Positions 33,988-43,814 of a DNA stretch of 64,000 bases are shown here, piece by piece. This stretch comes from Salisapilia sapeloensis (taxonomy: Eukaryota; Oomycota; Peronosporomycetes; Peronosporales; Salisapiliaceae), in assembly GCA_023334545.1 (NCBI GenBank), contig JAADVB010000046.1, forward strand, positions 1-64,000, written 5' to 3'. A program made the position numbers and the translations under genes. How positions within the stretch are numbered: the first letter of the stretch is position 1; every line of letters starts with the position of its first letter. The notes under the pieces are model-generated. The model was given only the letters and a program-made list of their open reading frames with translations. It searched no databases and was not told the DNA's origin.

Positions 33988-36900
33988 TCATTGGAACGTC
34001 TGACTCGTCTGCATGAAGTAGCCTTGGAGAGACTTGAGCTGCTCGGCCGTCAAGTTCGCTTGTGCTGCGCCAGAGAACTATCCATCGCGTTAATATGACT
34101 CGACATGCATACAGTATGTAGGTATGTACCTTTCCAGGTTGCGACGCCGAGAGTGTCGCTAACTTTTCCGCCAAGAACTGCTTGGCAGGAGGGTACTCGG
34201 CCAAGTAGTCTTGCGTCCCGACGGATGAAGCAAAGTAAAGTTTCGCGAAACCGGCTTCATACCCTCGTTCCTCCAGCTCTTCTAGAGCATCATCTGCGTC
34301 CTTTAGCGTAGATGGCGCTTGCTCCGATTCTTCCAGAAGAGTAACTGCTGCCGCTAAGGCCGCTGCAAAGTTGTCGACGTTGGCGGTACAGAGGTCGCTC
34401 TCCGTCATGAGTTTCACGAGCGCAATGACACAAGCCTTCTTGTCGATCGTACCACGCACACCTGTGACGTTTTTCAGCCAAATGTTCGAGAAGAACATGA
34501 CGGTCATGCCTTGCTGCAGTGCTTCCATACTGGCGAGAAGCTCTCCGATACCGACCTTGCCGATCACGACCGACAAGGTGTGTACGAGGTCTCGGCAAAA
34601 GACAGCCGTATCTCGTCCCTTCATACGCGTCTGCAGTCGCATCATGAGGATCTTGACGACTTCTCTTAAGTCCGACGCGTAGGCTTCTTGCGGCAAAGAG
34701 CCGACAAGAGCACGCAGCAAGGACAGTCCAAAGCGCTCAGTGCTCTTCATCGTCACGAGTTTTTGGAAGACACCTAGTAGCCCTCGAATGGACTGCGCAA
34801 CATCGGTAGGTGCCTTCCGCATGTATGCTTCCAACAGCTTGACGATGGCTGGGATGTTGCTGACCTTGTCCCATAAGTTTGGCGTAAGGAGGACAGGGAA
34901 GAGACTCATGTAAGCTTGGGACACGCCCGATGGACGGAGCTCTAGCAGCTGAGCAAAGACCTGGTAGACATATGGAGACAGTGCTTCGACGTCTTTCGTG
35001 AGAACAGTCTGGAAGGGAGGGAAGAGGAGCTCTTCAAAGCGCTCTGTGGCCGATGCATTCGCTCGACTGACGTTGAGGATGAGGCACGAGAGCGCTTCAA
35101 ACAGGTAGTGACTAAAGGACGGATTGCTCGGGTTGGCACATATGCGGTTCAGCAGCGTCGTAAGGTGCGTGACGACCGTGTCGGTGATGGGCAGAATGTC
35201 TTCCTGGGCGACGGTGATGACTCTCATGACCATTTTCATCAGATAGTCATTCTCCGGATAGTTTGGCTGTTCCAAGACGCTAAAGACATGCTCCAATACT
35301 TTACTTAGATACGGCTGCAACTTTTGTTTGCCAAAGCGTAGCTTTCCACCTTCATCTTTCACCGTCAACAGGCGTTCGACACACGCCGCAGCGTACGTGT
35401 GGACGACAAACTGTTGTGGGTCCATACAGTTCAGGAGCAAAGGGAACAACTGGTCAAGTGCATCGGATGGTAGTTGGCATCGGAACGTCGACACGAACTT
35501 GATGGCGTCGGCTTTAAGGATAGGAGAGGCCTGCCCAGTGGACTGGAGTTCCGGAAGGACTTCTGACAGGAAGAAGTCCATGAGAGGCACGCGCGAGTTG
35601 ACTTCCGACACACCTCGGAGTTTGGACTGCTTCAAGGCCGAGAGAGCGATGACGAGGTTGATCGTCACGTCTTTCAACGCCCATTTACCTGCCGGATCGG
35701 CCTTGTACTGCTGCAACTGAGACTGGGTGTTGGACATACAGATCTGCGTCACCTGGTCGGCAAAGTTCGTCAAGAGACCACGGATCAGGTCTCTCGCAGC
35801 ACTACGACGACTGTCTCCATCCGAGCCTTCAATATCTCGTCGAATGTAGTCCATCGGATTGTCCTCGAAGAGCTCTTCGTCGCTCGAGCGTAGCTGGAGA
35901 TTTGTCACGACGATTGCACAGAGCTCAGATAGGACCTGGGATGACTCGAATAGCTGACGGTTGTATGCACGTGTGCAAACGGATGTGAGGAACTTCATGC
36001 ACTTGGCAGCGAGTTCATCGTGCTTTGGCTGGAGCGACACTCGGTGCGCCAAGAGGTTCCACGTAACCTCGGTGAACTTTTGGAGGTACGGCTTGAACTC
36101 TTCGTCATACTTTTCCGCATACAAATTGATGTTTTCAATGATCGCAACGAGCAGCAAGTCGATCTGGTCCGGTTCGTCCTCATTATCCTTATCCGTTAGC
36201 GCTGCATTTTCATAGCTAAAGTATGACAAGAACTCATTCATCCATTCTCCTTGATGGTCTTCAAAGTATTCCGGCAAGTCCTGCCAGTTCAAAGAGTAAA
36301 AGATGCGACTCATCGTCCGCAACGCCATGACCATTTGGACCTGCTCTTCTTTGCTCACGCCTTGAGCACGTAGAGCCACGCCGGTCTCTTTGTAAAGCTG
36401 AAGAAGTGGTTCCTAAGATATTTTTGTTAGCAATCGTTTAGGTAGAAGACACTTGGAGAGATGCACCTGGAAGACTTCGAGACAGTGCTTGAGCTCGATG
36501 AAAAGTTCGTCAGATTTAAATACATTGCGGAAACGCTTGAAGAGTGTGTTGGCAGTGCGCAGGACACCGTTGCGTACTGTCCACTCGCGTTCCGTCTGCA
36601 GCTTTTGGACCAATTCACCCAAGAGGTTGGGCCAATTGTGTGGGAAGTCGTATTCTCCAATCGTACTCAAGGCTTCAATTAGCTGCTTCTGGAGAGATTC
36701 AGGCATACGGCACATGAGCTCAACGATATGCTGCTTCACGACGGCGCGTTCATTGTCCGGTAGTGGGCCACTGGGCGCTTCTGGATCCCACTTTAGTCGA
36801 ATGGTGTTCTTGAAGAGCAATACAGCAGCAAGACGGATTTCCTGTCTTTCATTGCTGTTCTCAAGCACTTGTAGAAGAGATAAAACGTAGTTCGGTTGCG

Positions 36901-37009
36901 TCGAGAGAGACTTGAAGTACTCTTCGGCTTCCTGGCGCTGCTCCGCATACGGTGAGAGCGTTTGCTCCAGCTTCGTACGGATCATGGCCAGTTGATCGTT
37001 CGATGCCAT
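33988..37009 (-). CDS. CSE1: Exportin-2 (CSE1/CAS), importin-alpha re-exporter
   Basis: Three exons, 36467-37009, 34130-36412 and 33988-34077, with phase-0 introns of 54 and 52 nt, give 971 residues, the same length as human CAS. CSE1 returns importin-alpha to the cytoplasm with Ran-GTP. The N terminus shows the importin-beta N-terminal pattern (YFKSLSTQPNYVLSLLQVLE, then RLAAVLLFKN). YDFPHNWPNLLGELVQ and GVLRTANTLFKRFRNVFKS are close to CSE1. Exon 2 opens with the CSE1 core (NWQDLPEYFEDH). The short last exon ends LQGYFMQTSQTFQ, matching the family C terminus. Without splicing the last exon, the frame would read through into unrelated sequence. It is convergent with PPAT, 79 bp apart. Confidence 0.94.
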
Positions 37010-38693
37010 AGTTGAGGTGATGTATAGGTGCTAGCGGTACGAACGAGAGGAGGGAAGAGCGTTGTCGGTGGCGAAATTCGTTCCTGGTTGTTTCGAGTTC
37101 GCTGGATCGCGACGGATAAATGATCTGATTGGTTAAAATAAATATGTTTGAAAATAGTTATTAACAACAAACTGGAGGTGTTAGATATGGTTTTCGAACT
37201 AGATGCGATGGACACTGGGTTACCAAGAAGAATCTATCGCGCCTCGAGTAGTAATGGCCGTTGATGCTGGCTTCGTAGATTAAATCGTACAAGATGGATT
37301 AAAATAACTGGCTATGTTGCTCTTCTGTAGCATTTTGAATTGTCGAGCCTTTGGATGCGACCATGGCAGGCGCAGCGGTTATCAGCTTTCTAGGTTATTT
37401 TGTATTTCATTAAAAATGTTTTTCTATTTACTCGTGTGATGTGCCTGATAAGACTTTTCAACTCTTGCTTCATCACTATATTATTGAAGTCTATGGCTGT
37501 TCAACAGCATGATTAATTGTGAAAGTTGGTCAATCTCTACTATGCAGATTGTGGCTTCTTATAACAATAGTTAATGCCTGGAATTGTTTGATAGTATATA
37601 GTGCGGAACATGTCATCCTTCGCCTATTAGCTGCTTATTAATATACTTTATTTATTTTCATTGCACTATTTCTGCTATTTTGAATGTCCCAAACATCTGA
37701 AGAGGTGGCTATCAGTGCGCCCCCCATCCTCTCATCAATGAAAACATCATAGTATGGGTTGAGTCCGAAACCGTGCACGTACGTTTGTGGTATTTTACGC
37801 AAATAACTATAATAAGCGCTTGGAGTCTATAGATTTAAATCATATGCATGCTCCATCTAGGGGTAGTAAACTTTTGCATGCTCATCTTTACGATTAGAAT
37901 GTAAATACAAAACATTTGTCCGGCAATTGCTACAGCCGAGTTTAGTTCAAATAGAATGATCGCTATTAGCCAAACCTAGATCGAACATTTTCTTTGCGTA
38001 GTTTGGACATTAGCTTTCTGAACAAGTTTTAAAAGCATACATGGATCAATTTTTGTAGAGTGGTGGAACATACAATGGATTCTTGTAGCTTCATATAAAC
38101 AAAATTATTTATTGACTTTATCTCACTTTTTAATAATAAGAGAAAATAGCAAAAGGCAAGTTTCTGTGGTTAATCTATAAAGTGGACTTTTAGACAAAAT
38201 AATGTGCTTTGAGGAGAAAACCGGCTTTAAGTAAAAATGTGGGAAGCCTTCGCATGGAAAACCAAGCTAGAATGCGAAAGCCACAATACACTGATCTCAA
38301 GGTAATTGCATACAAACTTGGCAAGTGTAGCATGTCTCATAAACTACCGCTCGTACATTTAGTGGCACTACAATTTTTACTCCAGCTCGAGGCTGATACT
38401 AGTAGAGTAAAAGGTTAGTCGATCCATAATGATCTACTAAGTCTTTTGCAACGAAAACGACTATAAAATCAGTAAACGTGAAGTTACCACATGACTGGCA
38501 TAGACTTCCATGGGTCAAATTGCATTTCTTATCCATTGGCAACAACATATTTTGCATTTATGACTCTAGCAGAGTCTAAAAGATAATGTGCCTCGGTTCT
38601 CGAACAGCAAATGGAATAAAGAGATTCAACATGAAAAATTAACAGTGACATCATCTCTTGTTATATTCGCTTGCAGCACGCTCTCTAGCGTGT
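37010..38693. other. AT-rich intergenic stretch, no gene recognised
   Basis: 1.7 kb with no conserved frame. A 69-codon frame near 38209-38418 begins with TTG and has no recognisable features. The composition is visibly AT-richer than the flanking housekeeping genes. Confidence 0.45.
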
Positions 38694-40145
38694 CTAGGAA
38701 CATTCAGGGCTCTGAGCCTCTGGAATACCCACCTTAAAAGGTTTCTCCGGTGTTTTGCCATTAGCCCCATAGAAAAACAAGCTGCGTAATTTGACCGTCT
38801 CGCTGACAGATGAATCCCTCGGAACCTCAATCTTATTCGTAAATGCATAGAAGCATTGTCCAGGAAGGCCGCTATTAACACCCTCAGAGACAGTTTTCGG
38901 GCATCCGAGATCTAATTTCGTGTCAGCACCTGGGTTCGAGCCATCCTGTAGCTTTCGAACTGTTGTCTCGCCCGCGTTTCGATTATCATTGCCATCATCT
39001 GTTCTGACGTCGACATCGGTACCTGAACCACTCCCGGAATTTACAGTGTCTTCAGAGTTTCTATTGTTGCTGTGCTCAGAAGCAGAATCAATGTTACTAC
39101 TGCTGCCGCTCTCAATCAAAGATGAACCAGAGCCAAGATGTGAGTCGCCCTGCTTAGCTGTATCCGAGTCAGAATGGTTCGAAGAAGTGGAGGTGTCCTT
39201 ATCGAAAAATCCACCATTGGTGTCAGTGCTATCGCCGTCACCAGCATCAACGTCGTTGTCATTGGAATTACCCGACGAGTTGTCTCCATCCTCACTACAG
39301 CCCCAGCATCCCCAAGGCTTTTTAGTACCCCCATCCAGGATGATATCTTCCTCATCCTCTTCTTCTGTCCCAGGATTGCCCTGCGTAGTACCGGCCTCGT
39401 ATGATCCGGAACTGGAAGCATTAAAGGCATGTATGAGCTCAATCAGTTTGCTTGGGATTGCGCTTAAGTTTGAAGGCACCCCCGAACCAGAGGTATCTTG
39501 GTCCTTCTCAATGACGCTCACATAGGTACATGTGCGATGTGGGTTCGCAGGAACGGCCTCTACTGGTTCTTCGAGAATATACGTAGAATCGTCTTTGTCC
39601 GCCAGTTCTACGACTGCCTTCACAGCACCGAAACGAGTGAATTGAAGCTTGTAAAGTCCTAATGGAAGATCTTCAGGAAGCTTTAGACGAGCTGTGCACA
39701 CCCATCCATTGTATATCTCGTTTGTTTTCTTTGTCATCTCGAACTTCTCGTCAAGTTTATAAAATGGCACTCTCTCCACGTCATCTCCTTCGTACCACTC
39801 ACAATCGTCCCCGTTGCAAGTGTATTGCAGTACGTTGTTGTCAAAATCGCTTGCCGACGGATAATGCTCAATAGAGTCGATAGGAGCCAGAGCCCAACGG
39901 ATGAAACCTCTCATGACGCCGCCATAGTCGTCTTCAGCGTCGCGGTGATACTTTGCCTCAATGGTATCACCCGGATTAAAAAATTTCACTTCGGCCTGAC
40001 CCAAGTCCTCTCCACAAGCCATAGAAGTATTGGTCACTTCGTTCAGTTTAAAAGGTCCTGTGATAGCACGAGGGTACACCAATCCGGCTTGACTTGTGTA
40101 AATAGATGCGGCCACAACGGTCGCTGCTAGAGCTAGGAACACCAT
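38694..40145 (-). CDS. Secreted protein with acidic Ser/Asp/Gly-rich linker
   Basis: Single exon, 483 residues. A signal peptide is clear (MVFLALAATVVAASIYTSQAG). The first ~210 mature residues form a compact, cysteine-containing domain (STSMACGEDLG, CNGDDCEWYEGDD, GWVCTARLKL) with a beta-rich look, for example LPLGLYKLQFTRFG. Residues ~215-400 are low-complexity, dominated by Ser, Asp, Gly and Asn, with an interrupting KKPWGCWGCSEDG cysteine patch. A C-terminal domain of ~70 residues has cysteines in LGCPKT, GQCFYAF and ESPEC-like positions. No catalytic motif or membrane anchor is visible. It could be a wall-associated or effector-like secreted protein; no family was recognised. Confidence 0.65.
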   Translation of the reverse strand: MVFLALAATVVAASIYTSQAGLVYPRAITGPFKLNEVTNTSMACGEDLGQAEVKFFNPGDTIEAKYHRDAEDDYGGVMRGFIRWALAPIDSIEHYPSASDFDNNVLQYTCNGDDCEWYEGDDVERVPFYKLDEKFEMTKKTNEIYNGWVCTARLKLPEDLPLGLYKLQFTRFGAVKAVVELADKDDSTYILEEPVEAVPANPHRTCTYVSVIEKDQDTSGSGVPSNLSAIPSKLIELIHAFNASSSGSYEAGTTQGNPGTEEEDEEDIILDGGTKKPWGCWGCSEDGDNSSGNSNDNDVDAGDGDSTDTNGGFFDKDTSTSSNHSDSDTAKQGDSHLGSGSSLIESGSSSNIDSASEHSNNRNSEDTVNSGSGSGTDVDVRTDDGNDNRNAGETTVRKLQDGSNPGADTKLDLGCPKTVSEGVNSGLPGQCFYAFTNKIEVPRDSSVSETVKLRSLFFYGANGKTPEKPFKVGIPEAQSPECS

Positions 40146-41238
40146 TTTTAGCTTGTAGTTAATGAGGCCTAAAGCATAATGAGCTCTGACTTGCCTCTGA
40201 CTTACTCGCCGAAGTGACTGCGTGCAAAGTCATCGCTTTTCCATCTGTAGCCCACAGTTGTGGTCCGCGTGGTAGCTCGCTACTTCTATTCCACCATGAT
40301 GTTCTTGCGAACTGACTGACAAGTATGAAAATGTACACAGTCCACTAAAAGAAGACACCGCCACGTCATTAATCTATCACCATTCGCAAAGTTTTTTCAG
40401 CATCACTTGTAGCAATTACGAAGAAACACCACGTTTAAGAAAGAGAAAGACACGATACATGCTCGTGTACGTGTTCCTTCATCTCACGCATGCGTTGCTG
40501 AGTGCTCCACTGGGCTTTTCTGAAAAGGAAAAATCATGAGAGAGCAAAAAGCTTCGTCAAAATAAGTAGTTAGATAGCATACCTGAAGGTTATAAAAAGA
40601 AGTGAAACCTACTCTTTCTTGAATACCAACCGTTTTTAAGTTTGGGATGTGGATCAGTGTCATCTACAAATGTACTGTCGTTGAAGCACATGCGTAAGTT
40701 TTTGAGTAGTCTATATTCAAGAGCACTTGACGTCGAACTGCACTACGATGGCACAAAGTACAAGAATGAGGTCTACATATATTGTACTGCCATCATAATA
40801 GATAAATGGGAATGTCTGAACTGGCAGCACAATTTATGTGTTTCTACTCAAACGAAACATGAATATCTAGGGTCATCAATAACATCACTTCCATACGATG
40901 AAGTGATACGTATTTCCTTAGTCAGTTCAATAGCCTCGGGCAAATTACCACAGAATCTGTACTCATGCCAAGCGCAATTCAGATGCGGCGAAAGTCACCG
41001 TGTTGGTAGTTGGATAAATATAGGTCGAATAACGTGTCAAGCTTCTCGCAATCCACGAAATTAATTGTAGTGACTACAAAGAAAAATAAAGTATTGTGCT
41101 GGAACTTATGGACTGTAGTGACAGCGAACAAAATTTACGCAAAGGTAATGGAATCTCATAGTCAACTTTGCGCTTTCCGCGTATACAGCCAGTACAGAAA
41201 TCATTTAAGAGTGTCCTGCGCAAGCCAGCTTTTTCGCC
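40146..41238. other. Intergenic stretch with one weak frame
   Basis: Mostly featureless. A plus-strand frame of 124 codons from an ATG at 40690 to 41064 encodes a Cys-containing peptide (WECLNWQHNLC, then LYSCQAQFRCGESH) with no signal peptide and no recognised relative. It may be a real small gene, a 3' exon or chance; I give it about 25%. Confidence 0.3.
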
Positions 41239-41670
41239 ATGAGACTTGCTACTTTTGTCTTAACCTTAGTTCCAGTTATTGCCATGACCTGGATGACTCG
41301 GGCTGCGCAGACTTCCGTTGTGCTTACACTGAGTGCAGACAAGATATGCGATGATGACGACCCAGAGCGCCATCGTATTCAGCGCCTCCTCTTTGCGAAA
41401 GAACAAGACACTGCTGATTGTCTCAACGCCATGGGTCTTACGTCCTATGATTTTGTCGGTATATACGACAATCACCGAGACGAAGCTTGCCACGAGTGTA
41501 GTTGCATACGCATGATGTACCATGCCGTGGACTGGAAGATCTCGACATGCGACAAAGGCTGGCCAACAAACTTTACGGAGTGGCGCTCGTATTGTGACGG
41601 GCTGAGTATCATAAATCAAATTTCGGTTCGTGGCTTTCTAGGAATTTCGGGTAGCTGTACGGGCCTTTAG
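41239..41670 (+). CDS. Elicitin-like secreted protein
   Basis: Single exon, 143 residues, with a signal peptide (MRLATFVLTLVPVIAMTWM...RA). In the mature part the first five pattern cysteines are spaced 24, 23, 5 and 15 residues apart, against 24, 24, 5 and 15 in classical elicitins such as cryptogein. The segment CIRMMYHAVDWKISTC also matches the elicitin CxxMIxxIxxxxxxxC helix. An extra Cys lies inside the third-fourth interval (CHECSC), and two more near the C terminus differ from the elicitin sixth-Cys spacing. Elicitins bind sterols and trigger plant defence. Fold assignment rests on cysteine spacing only. A CHxC tetrapeptide is present but lies too far from the signal peptide for the CHxC effector class. 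Confidence 0.6.
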   Translation: MRLATFVLTLVPVIAMTWMTRAAQTSVVLTLSADKICDDDDPERHRIQRLLFAKEQDTADCLNAMGLTSYDFVGIYDNHRDEACHECSCIRMMYHAVDWKISTCDKGWPTNFTEWRSYCDGLSIINQISVRGFLGISGSCTGL

Positions 41671-42380
41671 GAATAAAAAAGGTAACGAAAACGAGTCAGG
41701 CCGTGTACGCGCTGGATCGAAAAGAATTAAAATTGAGGGTTTGCATTCGTCAAGGGTTGCCATGGTACTCTAAATCGCTCAACTTTTCTTTTGTAGAGAA
41801 CTTTCGATTTTCTCTTGCCACAAGCCCCAAAGATGCTTCATAACGAATCAATATAACTTCGAAACTTGCTTTCGATGACAAAACGATTGACGAAAGCTAT
41901 AGCCGGAAATGGCGCTTCATATCCTTTGTTGAGTTCGCCGCTTGAACTTCGCCCTCTTATGAGGTTGTTTTTTGTCATATTCCTTGCAACCGCATCAAGG
42001 CAAGAATTACAACAGTTAGGAGACGACTTTGAACGATATGGAAACCTAGAAGATAAGTTCTCTTCGCTTGGGGTTGTCATCGAATGAATTGACTGCTGCA
42101 TGCTATCCACTAAGAGATGCGAGCAAAGTTACACGAGTGTCTAGCAGACACACGGTCTAACAGTTGTAAGGGTTTCAGACGAATCGAATCCAAATAGTTT
42201 GATAGAAACTCGTTCAATTAGGCAAAATCAATTTTCTATCGAGAACGAATTTTAGATTTATCAATTTCATTTCTCAGCTCAAGCATCGCAGAAAGAAAAA
42301 ATTGAGCCAAGAAGTACCACCAGTTCATATTAAGGAGATGCGGCTCTTTGCTCGTAACGTCTGAAAGCAACAAGAGCTTA

Positions 42381-43035
42381 CTCAATGGTCCGTACGGATT
42401 TTACGTTCTATTTGATAAACATGAAATCGTCATCAACTTGCAGCACAAACTAGAAAAGCTTCTCTAGTAGCTTCTATTCATGCACGCCTCAATATAATCA
42501 CTAGACTTTGTCCCTTACAGGAAATGCGCTGTGGACGACGAGAGCATGCGAAAGTTCTGGCCACGAGATGTCCAGATCTCACGCACCACCCTCGTTCCTA
42601 TTCTTATTGTATCTTGCGCCTTGGTATCTTAATATCATCCTCTTTATCGTGTACTTTGCAAACTAGGAGTCGTTCGAACAGTTGGAAAATAATTTAAAGA
42701 CCACCTGTGCTTTGCGCATTGAAACTCGAGATGGGGGTGCTAAAATGATTTTCCAGTCAAACTTTGGCCATAGCTTTGCACCAGTCTACGCGCTTCCACT
42801 CAAATGCGTCAACCTCGAGAAGGTTAGTACATTCGGTGCTTAAATCCTTGACCTTGGAGACGAACTGAGAAAATTACGTGCGAGCAACATCACATTCGAG
42901 CAACGCTTGACAGAAGAAAAACGACGCAATGCGAAATCGAAGTCGATAGTATCCCGGCAAGAGAAAGAAATCGATAGTCTACGCCAATCAGACCAAGACG
43001 ATGAAGACGATGACTACGTTGACTACGATGCCTAG
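42381..43035 (+). pseudogene. Decayed coiled-coil coding segment, family unknown
   Basis: Three plus-strand pieces look protein-coding. 42381-42467 reads like a folded protein (GPYGFYVLFDKHEIVINL) and ends in TAG. 42521-42666 is open after a plausible acceptor and carries HAKVLATRCPDL. 42667-43035 is one frame of 123 codons ending in TAG, interrupted by a single in-frame TAA at 42841-42843. That last frame has FGHSFAPVYALPLK, then a charged helix (FEQRLTEEKRRNAKSKS) and an acidic tail. No in-frame intron removes the TAA. The whole looks like a degraded gene; it may also be a real gene with a sequencing error. No family was recognised. Confidence 0.4.
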
Positions 43036-43235
43036 GATATGTGCATGTCAATTATTGACTGCGGGGCACCAGAGGAATCGGAAATGTATGGTCCCACGTA
43101 GACAATTAAATCGTATTCTTCAATCTCGTAACTTCTTTTCTCTTGGTCTTGAATGGAACTTTATGGATGCTAGAACGACGTAATCTCATGTGGAGGAGCC
43201 ACAATTGTTGATATCACTGCATAGAATGTGTTTTT

Positions 43236-43280
43236 GCTTATGCTTATGCTTATGCTTATGCTTATGCTTATGCTTATGCT
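43236..43280. repeat. Hexanucleotide microsatellite (GCTTAT)7.5
   Basis: GCTTAT is repeated seven and a half times without interruption, 535 bp upstream of the BTB-ankyrin-FYVE start codon. No coding role is evident. Confidence 0.95.
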
Positions 43281-43814
43281 CACTAGAACAGCCGAGCAAA
43301 AGAGTGACTGTTTGAGCAGGAATTTCTTACTTTTGCCTAACGAAGAGCAAAAGCAAGCGGTTGAGCATGCTCAAGTTGTAGCTTATAATAGACTGAGAAT
43401 TGTTGTACAATCGTAGTATGTCTAGGTGCGTTAAGCTGATTGTCATCAAAAGTTGCCTTTAGCTTTAAATCTTCTCTATTCTGAAGATAGAGCCCGTTTG
43501 AGAAGCAAGGATAAACATCAATTGCACATACAGCGATTCGATTCCCGCCAAGTTACCATTAGCATTGCAAACGCAAAATGGAAGTAAATCTCATTTTTAA
43601 GGAAGAAACAGTGATATACGCCTTGTGTCGAATCCTATCTGTACCCTTTTTAAGAAGCTTGTAGCTACAGGTCCGAGCTCAGCGTTTAAGAGCTAACATA
43701 CACGCAAAGCTACTTTCGCTTGGTTGATGTCATATGGCTTAGTTGCATGTCTTAAAAGACACACGTTGTGACTCGTCTTCTGTATCGCTAGAGCGGCATA
43801 GACAGTGCCTGAGT

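Noticed and set aside
38209-38418. 69-codon plus-strand frame
   Set aside because: It has no ATG at its start, sits in AT-rich DNA and shows no recognisable features.
41494-41505. CHxC motif (CHEC) as evidence of a CHxC effector
   Set aside because: Known CHxC effectors carry the motif close to the signal peptide; here it is about 60 residues into the mature protein and fits the elicitin cysteine pattern instead.
43228-43416. 62-codon frame over the hexanucleotide repeat
   Set aside because: It is the microsatellite read as codons, with a non-ATG start.
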